From CAZICM01 sp964537685 (GTDB lineage Bacteria; Myxococcota_A; Polyangia; Polyangiales; Polyangiaceae), in NCBI GenBank assembly GCA_964537685.1, contig CAZICM010000003.1, forward strand, positions 252,730-316,729: a DNA stretch of 64,000 nt, read 5' to 3'. Below are positions 56,719-64,000 of this stretch, piece after piece. The first letter of the stretch is position 1. The number at the start of each line of letters is the position of its first letter. Made by a program: the position numbers and the translations under genes. The notes beneath the pieces are model-generated. The model did not search any database and was not told the DNA's origin. It saw nothing but the letters and a program-made list of their open reading frames with translations.

Positions 56719-57177
56719 TCAGTCCCTCTCCATTAAGCAATCCTTCGAAGCCGTTGGACAATCCGCTATGCTATCAGGTAGATATACATAGTCATCGTCT
56801 CCAAAACATTCCCTTGGGTCTTTGCCACAATAATAGGAGATGTTCCCCGTCTTCTGATTGTTGTAGTAACAGATTAAAGTGCCAATTGGACAGGCAATGC
56901 ATTCTTGAAGGCATCCTGATACAAGCGTATGCTTTCCCCCAAATGTCGATATGTAATTACAGGGGTTGCTGCCATCGGGACACTTTGGCCGGCCATCAAC
57001 GCACACGACACCCTCCCAAAAATGACCTTGCTTGTACAAATCCTCATCCGTCTCGCAGATGCGTACGAGGGCAGGATCGGTCTCATATTCATAGCATCCA
57101 AATGCAAGAAGGGCGGCGAGCACTATCAATAGGACAAGCCCGGCGCGATGTCTCATCGATACACTTTGCATATACAA
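56719..57177 (-). CDS. Cys-rich lipoprotein A, cassette copy 1
   Basis: A 152-residue exported lipoprotein with a lipobox LLAFGC (Cys about 28) and a compact Cys-rich domain of about 14 cysteines after it (ICETDEDLY, VVCVDGRPKCPDGSNPC, CLQECIACPIGTLICYY), likely disulfide-bonded. It ends in ECFGDDDYVYLPDSIADCP. No function is known to me. The paralogue at 60115 has the same length and most of the same residues. It lies seven bases from the convergent TPR gene stop. Confidence 0.65.
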   Translation of the reverse strand: MYMQSVSMRHRAGLVLLIVLAALLAFGCYEYETDPALVRICETDEDLYKQGHFWEGVVCVDGRPKCPDGSNPCNYISTFGGKHTLVSGCLQECIACPIGTLICYYNNQKTGNISYYCGKDPRECFGDDDYVYLPDSIADCPTASKDCLMERD

Positions 57178-57202
57178 CTCCTCAGGTTATGGGCAAACCC
57201 AG

Positions 57203-57976
57203 TTAGGGCATGAAGCGGAATACAACGCCCCTCAATGTTTCACTTCTCACGTATCCACGAGGAAACTCCGGGGGCAGCGTTCCCTCGTTTCTCAGGCGAA
57301 GTATAAGAACAGCGTCACATCCTTCCGCCGGAATTTCACTGGGAAGGCCGTCCAATGGAATTTGAAGGCTTCCCGTGTCTTCAACCTCGCCTTTGGCGCC
57401 TTTCCAGCCCAATAGATCACATGTCGTCTCCTCGGGTTCAAGGTCGGCTAAAAACAAGTCCCAAATCATAGGAAAGCCCTGATTGGAGGGCTCCCATGTT
57501 ACGTCAAGTGTTTGAGCCTGCTTCCGGCTAGGTTCCGAAAAATAATCTGGTGTAATAATGCTAAAACGACTTGGCACCTTGACTTCGGCCCAGGCAAGGT
57601 CGTTCAGGCTGGTGCGTAGGATATCCCCTGTATTGGCGACGACTCCCCCAATTTCAAACCTGCCCGCCTGCATATTTCCCTGCTGTGCCTTGGCTTTTTT
57701 CCAGAAGTAGGGGAATGGATCTAGGTCGTTGGCAATATCGTCGTCTGTATAGAGGACGAATTCATCGGGGTCATAGCCTTCTTCTTCTCGGCGTCCACAG
57801 ACGCTTTCGTCCTCTGTGCAGAATAAGGCTTGGGTCGTTCCTTCGGGTTCGTCCAGCGGAAAGTAGGCGTCGATAAAGACTTTATGATCACCGATGGGCA
57901 AATAGTTCGGTGAACATCCAATCAACATCGTTAGAGATAAGATGGCCACGATACGATTGGCCAGTGCGCAGATCAT
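57203..57976 (-). CDS. Lipoprotein B, cassette copy 1
   Basis: A 257-residue lipoprotein with the signal ILSLTMLIGCS (lipobox Cys21). The mature domain has beta-rich segments (YLPIGDHKVFIDAYF) and cysteines in LFCTEDESVCGRR, TTCDLLGWKGAKGE and EGCDAVLIL, and ends GVVFRFMP. No motif I recognise is present. The paralogue at 60598 is strongly similar over its whole length. Probably outer-membrane lipoprotein, expressed with its neighbours on the minus strand. Confidence 0.62.
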   Translation of the reverse strand: MICALANRIVAILSLTMLIGCSPNYLPIGDHKVFIDAYFPLDEPEGTTQALFCTEDESVCGRREEEGYDPDEFVLYTDDDIANDLDPFPYFWKKAKAQQGNMQAGRFEIGGVVANTGDILRTSLNDLAWAEVKVPSRFSIITPDYFSEPSRKQAQTLDVTWEPSNQGFPMIWDLFLADLEPEETTCDLLGWKGAKGEVEDTGSLQIPLDGLPSEIPAEGCDAVLILRLRNEGTLPPEFPRGYVRSETLRGVVFRFMP

Positions 57977-58015
57977 CAGTATATTCTCCCGGTGGATTCG
58001 ACTGTTGTTTGCGGT

Positions 58016-59107
58016 TTAGAAGCTGCCCTTGAGCGCGAGGCTATTGGGCGATAGGGCTACGGAAATACGGGGCGCGGGGAACTTGTACGTTAGAAGTGCG
58101 ATGCCCCCCGCCACCATGGCCCCGCCGAGAAACCCCAATCCGGTATAATTCACCGTGGAGGCGATCTGATGTTTATCCAAGATGGCGGAACACTCTCTTT
58201 GAATTGAATTATTCGATTGCGAACAAGGATTGCCATCCTTGCCAGTGGCCTGCTCAAACTCCTCCTGGATCGAGCTATGCATCGAGGTCCCAATCGCTGA
58301 CAGGGTAAACCCCGAAATCAACAACGTCCCGCCCACTGCGAGCGCATACTTCCACGTAGGATCCTCCTCCATGCGGGGAGGTAGGGACATCGAAGCTTTC
58401 GGCATATCCTTTGCATCGGTTTTAGGCTCCGGTGCCGATTGGAACTCAAGAGTTGTAGACTTCCCTGCCTTCACTCTCACCGTCCTCTTCAGCTCGCTCT
58501 TGTCTTCAAGCTCGATCATGATGTGCTGCTCTTCATTGGGTTTCACAAAAATACTCGCCGCGAGCGGTGCAGCGCCTACATATTCGTGGTTTATCCACAC
58601 GGAGCTGTGGGCGGGCGCCACTACTTTTACCTCACCTACGCGCTCATAGGCAAGGGCCGCGTGCATATCGCATGCGTCGCGAATAAATTTTTGATGTTCG
58701 GTCGCTGTTTGAGGCAGCGGGTTCGCCTGCTCTTTTCTAAAATACTCTGCGGCCCGTACAATATCGCCGCTTCGCTGCGCCGCCATCGCCAAATTGCAGC
58801 GCGTAAATGTCGATGACCGGATGCGATCCGCCGCGCGCAAGTACTCGTCGATTTTCGTCCAGCGCATGCTCTCGTCCATCTTCGCTTTGCTTTCTTGCAC
58901 CTCTAAAGCCGCTTTGATCAGCTCGCGGCGATGCGATTCCCGATCGCCTAAAATTGAAGGCATTTTGTTGATGGACGCCAGTGTTTCGCCTTCTTCGTCT
59001 GCGAAGTCGCCTTGAGGCAGCGCGGACGTTTGCGAAGATTCGGCGGCGCTGGTGCCAGAGGCGAAACCAAACAGAAGAATGATTGAAGTGAAAACCATTC
59101 TGTGCAT
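58016..59107 (-). CDS. PEGA-domain protein with signal peptide and two C-terminal membrane segments, copy 1
   Basis: A 363-residue protein. The N-terminal signal peptide (hydrophobic core 6-18, AAES cleavage region) is followed by a helical region, then a PEGA-like domain at about 162-232 (VVAPAHSSVWINHEYVGAAPLAA, RTVRVKAGKSTTLEF), a Pro/Ser linker, and two hydrophobic segments near 250-270 and 320-345. PEGA domains are common in surface proteins of myxobacteria. The first gene of the minus-strand cassette, it has a near-identical paralogue at 61411. Confidence 0.72.
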   Translation of the reverse strand: MHRMVFTSIILLFGFASGTSAAESSQTSALPQGDFADEEGETLASINKMPSILGDRESHRRELIKAALEVQESKAKMDESMRWTKIDEYLRAADRIRSSTFTRCNLAMAAQRSGDIVRAAEYFRKEQANPLPQTATEHQKFIRDACDMHAALAYERVGEVKVVAPAHSSVWINHEYVGAAPLAASIFVKPNEEQHIMIELEDKSELKRTVRVKAGKSTTLEFQSAPEPKTDAKDMPKASMSLPPRMEEDPTWKYALAVGGTLLISGFTLSAIGTSMHSSIQEEFEQATGKDGNPCSQSNNSIQRECSAILDKHQIASTVNYTGLGFLGGAMVAGGIALLTYKFPAPRISVALSPNSLALKGSF

Positions 59108-59320
59108 GGGACGAACACTACGATCCTTGGTGGGCCGCGGTCAACATCGTTTATCATCGGCAGGCTGGTAGGGAGCCATCTCTTGGGTTTAATTGCAACA
59201 GTCAATATTTTGTTGTTCCATTTACGCAATATCGGATAGGCTTTCGATATGGCTCTTCAGCAAAGGAATCGCCGAAAAGTCATGGCTTGAACAAATGTGC
59301 CCAGTAGGAAATGAAGCATT

Positions 59321-60073
59321 ATGAGTACGAACAAGGAACGGGAAACAGACGAGCTTTCACCTTTGGATCAACAGCACCGGGACGAGCTTCCTCAAATCCG
59401 TGTTGCGTCGGAAGACAACGTCAATTTGGCCCTTGAGGCTCTCGACCGCTATTTGGCGCAAAATCCCCCCGTCGACCTCGAGAAAAGTCTCCTCGCCTGG
59501 AAGGGGCGTTCTTATATCGAGCGTCAAAGATATGATGATGCGCTTCGTGAGCTTCGGGAGGCAGATGCCTTGCCATCCCCCCATGAACTTTCGACCTTCA
59601 ACGCCAATTTTGATTTGGCCTTGGCGCTTGAAAACAGCGGTGACCTTCAAAGTGCCTATATGGTGTTAACGAGGGCGCTTCATCAGGTGGAAGCTCCGCC
59701 TTTGTTCTTGAATTTGCTCCCTCCCTTGGCGCGCATTGCGGCGAGTTTGAATGTGGTTATGCCACCCCGCGCGCAGAACGCGCTGCAGCTTACGAAGCAG
59801 TTTTATGGGATCGACTTATTGCCGGAAGAGTATGGTTCGATCGAGATCCATCAGTTATTGGAGATGGTGCGCGATGCAGGGGCAGCATTCAGTCATCTTC
59901 GGGTTATTCTTGGGCGAACCGAGAGCCCTGAAGAGAGAGTCGAGCTGGTTGAAGGGTACTTAAGCGAAGTAGAGATCCCGTATTATAAACAGCTTGCGGA
60001 GGAGCTTCTGGAGCTGGTGCGGGAAGACGTTGTAGAGTACGATTATGGTCCCACGTCCGCACCGGAAGATTGA
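59321..60073 (+). CDS. TPR-like protein, cassette copy 2
   Basis: A 250-residue soluble helical protein with TPR-like units (YIERQRYDDALRELREAD, ALALENSGDLQSAYMVLTRAL) and an acidic C-terminus. ATG 59321 follows a short purine-rich stretch (AGGAAATGAAG). It stands in the same place relative to the lipoprotein/PEGA genes as the TPR gene at 55794, convergent with the next copy of lipoprotein A (41-bp gap). The proteins are only distantly alike and this copy lacks the CxxC pairs. Confidence 0.6.
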   Translation: MSTNKERETDELSPLDQQHRDELPQIRVASEDNVNLALEALDRYLAQNPPVDLEKSLLAWKGRSYIERQRYDDALRELREADALPSPHELSTFNANFDLALALENSGDLQSAYMVLTRALHQVEAPPLFLNLLPPLARIAASLNVVMPPRAQNALQLTKQFYGIDLLPEEYGSIEIHQLLEMVRDAGAAFSHLRVILGRTESPEERVELVEGYLSEVEIPYYKQLAEELLELVREDVVEYDYGPTSAPED

Positions 60074-60114
60074 TGTACAGATGGTGTGTTGAGGTTCAAT
60101 TACAATCTTGTTGT

Positions 60115-60573
60115 TCAATCTCGATCCATCAAGCAGTCCTTCGAAGCCGTTGGACAATCCGCCATGCTGTTCGGCAAAAAGAAGTAATCATCGTCTCCAA
60201 AACATTCCCTCGGATGTTTGCCGCAATAATAGGTAATTTTTTCTGTCTTCGGATCGTCGTAGTAACACACCAAATTCCCGTCTGGACAGCTTATGCACTC
60301 CTGGAGACATCCCCGCACAAGATTCGTTCCTCCTCCAACATTGGATATATAATCACAGGGGTCGCTGCCATCGGGGCACTTCGGGCGGCCATCGACACAC
60401 ACAACTCCCTCCCATATATGACCATATTTGTATAAATCCTCATCTGTTTCGCAAATGCGTACGTAGCGAGGATCTGTCTCATATTCAAAGCAGCCAAACG
60501 CAAAAAGGGGGGCGAGCAGAATCAATAAAACGATCCCAGCACGATGTCTGAACGTTATACTTTGCATGAACAA
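60115..60573 (-). CDS. Cys-rich lipoprotein A, cassette copy 2
   Basis: Paralogue of the gene at 56719, same 152-residue length, with the lipobox LFAFGC and almost the same cysteine pattern (CETDEDLY, CVDGRPKCPDGSDPC, CLQECISCPDGNLVC). Substitutions relative to copy 1 are scattered and the reading frame is intact, which suggests that both copies are kept. Confidence 0.65.
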   Translation of the reverse strand: MFMQSITFRHRAGIVLLILLAPLFAFGCFEYETDPRYVRICETDEDLYKYGHIWEGVVCVDGRPKCPDGSDPCDYISNVGGGTNLVRGCLQECISCPDGNLVCYYDDPKTEKITYYCGKHPRECFGDDDYFFLPNSMADCPTASKDCLMDRD

Positions 60574-60597
60574 CTCCTCATGTTTCGGCTATATCTA

Positions 60598-61371
60598 TTA
60601 TGGCATGAAGCGAAACACAACCCCTGCCAGCATTTCACTTCTCACATACCCATGGGGGAACTCCGGGGGCAATGTTCCCTCGCTTCTCAGGCGAACCACA
60701 AGGACAGCATCGCATCCTTCCGCCGGGAGTTCTTCGGGAAGGCCGTCCAATGGAATCTGAAGGCTTCCTGTGTCTTCAGCCTCGCCTTTTGCTCCCTTCC
60801 AGCCCAACAGGTCACATGGCATCTCCTCTGCCTCCCTATCCGCTAAAAATAGGTCCCAAATCACGGGGAAGCCCTGGTGGGAGGGTGCCCATGTCACATC
60901 GAGCGTTTGTATCGCCTTGCGGCTGAGTTCCGAAAAATAATCCGGCGCCACGAAGGTAAAATGGGGCGGGACAACGGCTTCGGCCCAGGCCAGATCGTTG
61001 ATGCTTGTACGCATAATATGCCCCGCATTGGGGTCGACTCCCAGTACTTCAAAGATGCCTGCCTGCATATCTCCCCGGCGTTCCTTTGCGGCCGTCCAGA
61101 AATAAGGCATATCCGTGATTCCAAGCCCAGGATTGTAGGTTGTGTCAAGTCTGAATGCATCAGGATCATAATCCTCTGTTTCGCGGCGTCCGCAAATGCT
61201 TTCGTCAGCCGTACAAAATAAGGCATGTGTCATTCCCCCCACGTCACCCTGCAGCACAAAAGTGTCGATAAAGACCTTGTGATCGCCGATGGGTAGATAG
61301 TTCGGTGAACAACCGGCCAACATCGTTAAAGATAAGATGGGCACGATACAGTTGGCGAATGGGCGCACCAT
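60598..61371 (-). CDS. Lipoprotein B, cassette copy 2
   Basis: Paralogue of the gene at 57203, same 257-residue length. Lipobox LTMLAGCS is at the N-terminus. The central region differs (DTTYNPGLGITDMPYFW versus YTDDDIANDLDPFPYFW) while the C-terminal third is nearly the same (CDLLGWKGAKGEAEDTG, EGCDAVLVVRLRSEGT). The middle of the mature protein is the variable part. Confidence 0.62.
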   Translation of the reverse strand: MVRPFANCIVPILSLTMLAGCSPNYLPIGDHKVFIDTFVLQGDVGGMTHALFCTADESICGRRETEDYDPDAFRLDTTYNPGLGITDMPYFWTAAKERRGDMQAGIFEVLGVDPNAGHIMRTSINDLAWAEAVVPPHFTFVAPDYFSELSRKAIQTLDVTWAPSHQGFPVIWDLFLADREAEEMPCDLLGWKGAKGEAEDTGSLQIPLDGLPEELPAEGCDAVLVVRLRSEGTLPPEFPHGYVRSEMLAGVVFRFMP

Positions 61372-61410
61372 AAGTGTATTCTCCTGGCTTATTCTGGTTC
61401 TATTCAGTGG

Positions 61411-62499
61411 TTAAAAGATGCCTTGAAGGGCGAAGCTATTCGGCGAAAGAGCTACGGAAATGGGAGAGGCGGCAGGCTTATATTTTACAAGAAGCGCAAT
61501 GCCGGCAGATGCCACGGCCCCGCAGAGAAACCCCACTCCAGCATAGCCCAGGGCATTGGCAACATCGTGCTTTGCCAAAATGGTATAGCACTCAGCCTTT
61601 TGCCCATTATTCATGCATGTATCGCCCTCTTGTGTCTTTGCCTGCTCAAACTCCTCCCGAATCGAGCTGGACATTGTTACCCCAATCGTCGACAGCGTAA
61701 CTCCCGACAGCAACATCGTCCCGCCCACTGCGAGCGCATACTTCCACGTATTGTCCTCCTCCACACGGGGAGGTGGGGGTATAGAAGCCTTAGTATGCTC
61801 CTTCGCTTCAGTCTCAGGCTCCGGTGCCGATTGGAACTCAAGAGTTGTAGACTTCCCCGCCTTCACCTTCACCGTCCGCTTCAATTCGGCCTTGTCCTCA
61901 AGCTCGATCAAAATCTGCTGCTCCTCGTTCGGCCGGACGAAAATGCTCGCCGCAAGCGGCGCAACACCCACGTATTCGTGGTTAATCCACACAGAGCTAT
62001 GGGCGGGCGCCACAATATTTAACTCTCCTACCCGCTCAAAGGCAAGGGCCGCGTGCGTATCGCACTCGTCGCGAACAAATTTTTGATGTTCGGTGGCTGT
62101 CGGAGGCAGCGGATTTGCCCGCTCCTTCCTAAAATACTCTGCGGCCCGTACAACATCTCCGCTTTGCTGCGCCGACATCGCCAAATTGCAGCGCGTAAAT
62201 GTCGTCGACCGAATGCGATCCGCCGCGCGCAAATACTCGTCGATTTTCGTCCATCGCACGCTCTCGTCCATCTTCGCCTTGCTTTCGCGCAGCTCGAACG
62301 CGGCCTTGATCAGCTCCCGGCGCCGGGATTCCCGATCGCCTGCAATCGAAGGCATCTTGCTAATCGATGCTAGGGTTTCACCTTCTTCGTCCGCAAAGTC
62401 CGCGTGAGGCGGCGCAAGGGCACCCGAAGGTTCGGCGGCGCTATTGCCAGAGATAAAACCAACCAGGAGAATGACCGAAGAGAAAACCATCCTGTGCAT
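61411..62499 (-). CDS. PEGA-domain protein, cassette copy 2
   Basis: Paralogue of the gene at 58016, 362 residues. The signal peptide, helical region, PEGA-like domain (VVAPAHSSVWINHEYVGVAPLAA) and two hydrophobic segments are shared. The loop between the hydrophobic segments differs most (EEFEQAKTQEGDTCMNNGQKAEC here, with a different Cys pattern). It is first in its minus-strand cassette. Confidence 0.72.
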   Translation of the reverse strand: MHRMVFSSVILLVGFISGNSAAEPSGALAPPHADFADEEGETLASISKMPSIAGDRESRRRELIKAAFELRESKAKMDESVRWTKIDEYLRAADRIRSTTFTRCNLAMSAQQSGDVVRAAEYFRKERANPLPPTATEHQKFVRDECDTHAALAFERVGELNIVAPAHSSVWINHEYVGVAPLAASIFVRPNEEQQILIELEDKAELKRTVKVKAGKSTTLEFQSAPEPETEAKEHTKASIPPPPRVEEDNTWKYALAVGGTMLLSGVTLSTIGVTMSSSIREEFEQAKTQEGDTCMNNGQKAECYTILAKHDVANALGYAGVGFLCGAVASAGIALLVKYKPAASPISVALSPNSFALQGIF

Positions 62500-62608
62500 G
62501 GGATGGACACTACGATCCTTGGTGAAACGCTGTCAACACACTTATATTGCGCGCCTCAAAAAAGCTGAGATCCATTCATCATGTCGCTGGCGCTGAAGGA
62601 TGCGTTTT

Positions 62609-63403
62609 TTAGCCCACGCTTGCCCCCTCGCCACCCTCAGCCCCTGCAGGATTCGGCGCGGCATTCTGTCCACCGCCGCCCGCGCGCACCGGAGCCGGAT
62701 AACACGCCGCCAAATCCGCCAGCGAAGCCCGAAGCCGCACGGCTTTGTCCCGCTCATCTCCAGGCATCCCATAATCGGCAAGCCAGCCCAGCGTTTGCGC
62801 CACATACCCAAAGGTTGCCGAACATGCACTGGTGGCCAAACGATAACGTACGGCCGGCTGTTCATCGCCGTCTCCATGACCAATCGCGGCCGCAAGCGCA
62901 CTCGTCGCCTGGGCAATATCGGCCATCGCAGGCCCCAAACCCAAAAGACCAATATCCTGGGCATGTTCGGGCTTGGCAACGATCATCGCCTGTTGATGAG
63001 CAAAATCGACTTCCCGGCGATACTTCAGCTTCGTTTGCGCTTCACCCGCGCCCAAAAGCAACACCTTCTGAAGCCTCTTTGCGGCCTCGCGCTTATTGGC
63101 ATCGGCCGAAACGGCCGCCGCAGCGAGCAGAGCATTAAGCTGCTTCTGGCCATTATCCCAGCGCGTATCCAAATCCTTGGCGGCGTTGGCGTTGTAGAGC
63201 ATATCCAACAGAAAAGCCAAAGACCATGTTAAGCGAAGTTTGAGAAAGACAAGCACAGGCGCATCGCCCAGGGCTTGGGCCGGGGTTTGATTCGGCGCTT
63301 CCCAGGGAGAAATATCGATGGAAGCCCAATCTCCTTGTTGAAGACTGGCATTAAACGAGGCAAAACCTTCGGGAGACACATGAGCAAACGAGAGATGAGA
63401 CAT
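62609..63403 (-). CDS. Unrecognised soluble helical protein
   Basis: A 264-residue protein starting at ATG 63403, with GGAG seven bases upstream. No signal peptide. The body is Ala/Leu-rich helices (ALLAAAAVSADANKREAAKRLQKVLLL, IAQATSALAAAIG), with single cysteines in TSACSATFGY and LAACYP, and the last 25 residues are Gly/Ala-rich like the tail of the gene after cmr6. No family recognised. Transcribed away from the right edge; a 109-bp gap separates it from the PEGA gene. Confidence 0.55.
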   Translation of the reverse strand: MSHLSFAHVSPEGFASFNASLQQGDWASIDISPWEAPNQTPAQALGDAPVLVFLKLRLTWSLAFLLDMLYNANAAKDLDTRWDNGQKQLNALLAAAAVSADANKREAAKRLQKVLLLGAGEAQTKLKYRREVDFAHQQAMIVAKPEHAQDIGLLGLGPAMADIAQATSALAAAIGHGDGDEQPAVRYRLATSACSATFGYVAQTLGWLADYGMPGDERDKAVRLRASLADLAACYPAPVRAGGGGQNAAPNPAGAEGGEGASVG

Positions 63404-64000
63404 GGTAAACTCCTGTCGTGTAAGGGAAATGAAAACGGCCGCACGCAGGCATTTTCGTGGGTTCTACACACAAGGCTCGCGATGCGGCCGGCAAGGTAGA
63501 CGAGAGGCGAGGAACAAAATTTAGGATGCGGGAAAAATTTTTTTCTTGCCATCGCATTCGGCATATGGATGCGGCGCCCAGTGTCACCATTCCGGGTAAT
63601 GGGCGATGGCGAGCCCTGCCGATCGAGGGATTTTCGACATCGGTTATCGCCTGCGGGCCATGGATGCGATACCCTATGTATCGGTAGTGGTCTTTGGGTG
63701 ATGCGCGTCAGGGGAGAGCGGGCATTGGCTAGCAGCCCCATATCGCCGAAGGGGCAAGCGGGCGCGGACATGCATTGGGATAACAGGGTTGAGGCGCTAC
63801 GGTTCATCGCCGATCCAGGAAGAAGACGGCGGAGGGCGGTGGGGAAAGCAGACAAAGGAGCTGGACCTTGGCGCATCGGGCGCGGGAATGCGCTGCGGCG
63901 CGGTGCATTTCAAAAGCCAAGGGGATGCGGGGCATCGGACTGGGCAGAAAAGCGCTCGCATTCAAGGAAAAGATTGGTTAATGTAGCCCAATGCGCCGCC
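63404..64000. other. Interval with no convincing gene at the right edge
   Basis: About 600 bp. The frames open here on both strands have poor codon character and no start context, so none is called. A strong purine bias (GGCGGAGGGCGGTGGGGAAAG) is seen near 63830. No tRNA-like cloverleaf or terminator was recognised. Confidence 0.5.

Noticed and set aside
63457..63876. Frames at the right edge on both strands
   Set aside because: They overlap each other in antisense, have poor codon character and no recognisable domain.

Overview
The window looks like a chromosomal contig or MAG scaffold from a myxobacterium (Myxococcota, probably near the Polyangiales). The clues are secreted lipoproteins with long Gly/Ser/Thr linkers, a MYXAN-subtype (dev-operon-like) type I CRISPR-Cas locus with a Cas4-Cas1 fusion, PEGA/TPR proteins, and few operons shared with better known phyla. 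Two runs of exactly 100 N (21234-21333 and 45200-45299) are scaffold gaps, and both lie inside repeats. I saw no rRNA or tRNA gene.

Positions 1-18.7 kb are mostly ordinary chromosome: a methyltransferase/pseudouridine-synthase fusion (5' truncated), an HD-GYP response regulator, lipB, a NicO/UreH-like metal transporter, a large TPR-like membrane protein, an outer-membrane barrel, two lipoproteins, a GNAT enzyme, lysC and ileS. A DUF4258/YgiT toxin-antitoxin pair, two unrecognised genes and a DUF1624 acyltransferase follow.

Positions 18.7-55.1 kb form a defence island. In order it holds an Rpn-like nuclease gene, CRISPR array 1 (57 readable repeats) with its leader on the right, an unrecognised gene, a complete type III-B operon (cmr1-cas10-cmr3-cmr4-cmr5-cmr6, minus strand), and a divergent three-gene ATPase/PIN/DUF6602-nuclease operon that may be a separate and possibly undescribed defence system. 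Next come a 5'-truncated second copy of the Rpn-like gene, a membrane-anchored DUF4041/GIY-YIG nuclease resembling SNIPE, CRISPR array 2 (93 repeats), its leader, tandem repeats, an unrecognised coiled-coil gene, and a complete type I MYXAN operon (cas6-cas3-cas8-cas7-cas5-cas4/1-cas2, minus strand).

The two arrays have the same 36-nt repeat apart from two array-specific bases. Their roughly 250-bp leaders are homologous and share three copies of a 10-bp motif at conserved spacing. The III-B locus has no cas1, cas2 or cas6, so both effectors probably depend on the single Cas6 and Cas4/1-Cas2 set. Both arrays are read on the minus strand: on that strand the repeat folds into a GUAA-capped stem followed by an 8-nt handle.

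Positions 55.1-64 kb begin with a 21-bp minisatellite upstream of cas6. After it comes a tandem duplication of a cassette made of a TPR protein gene (plus strand) convergent with two lipoprotein genes and a PEGA-domain protein gene. One more unrecognised gene and about 600 bp without a convincing gene close the window.
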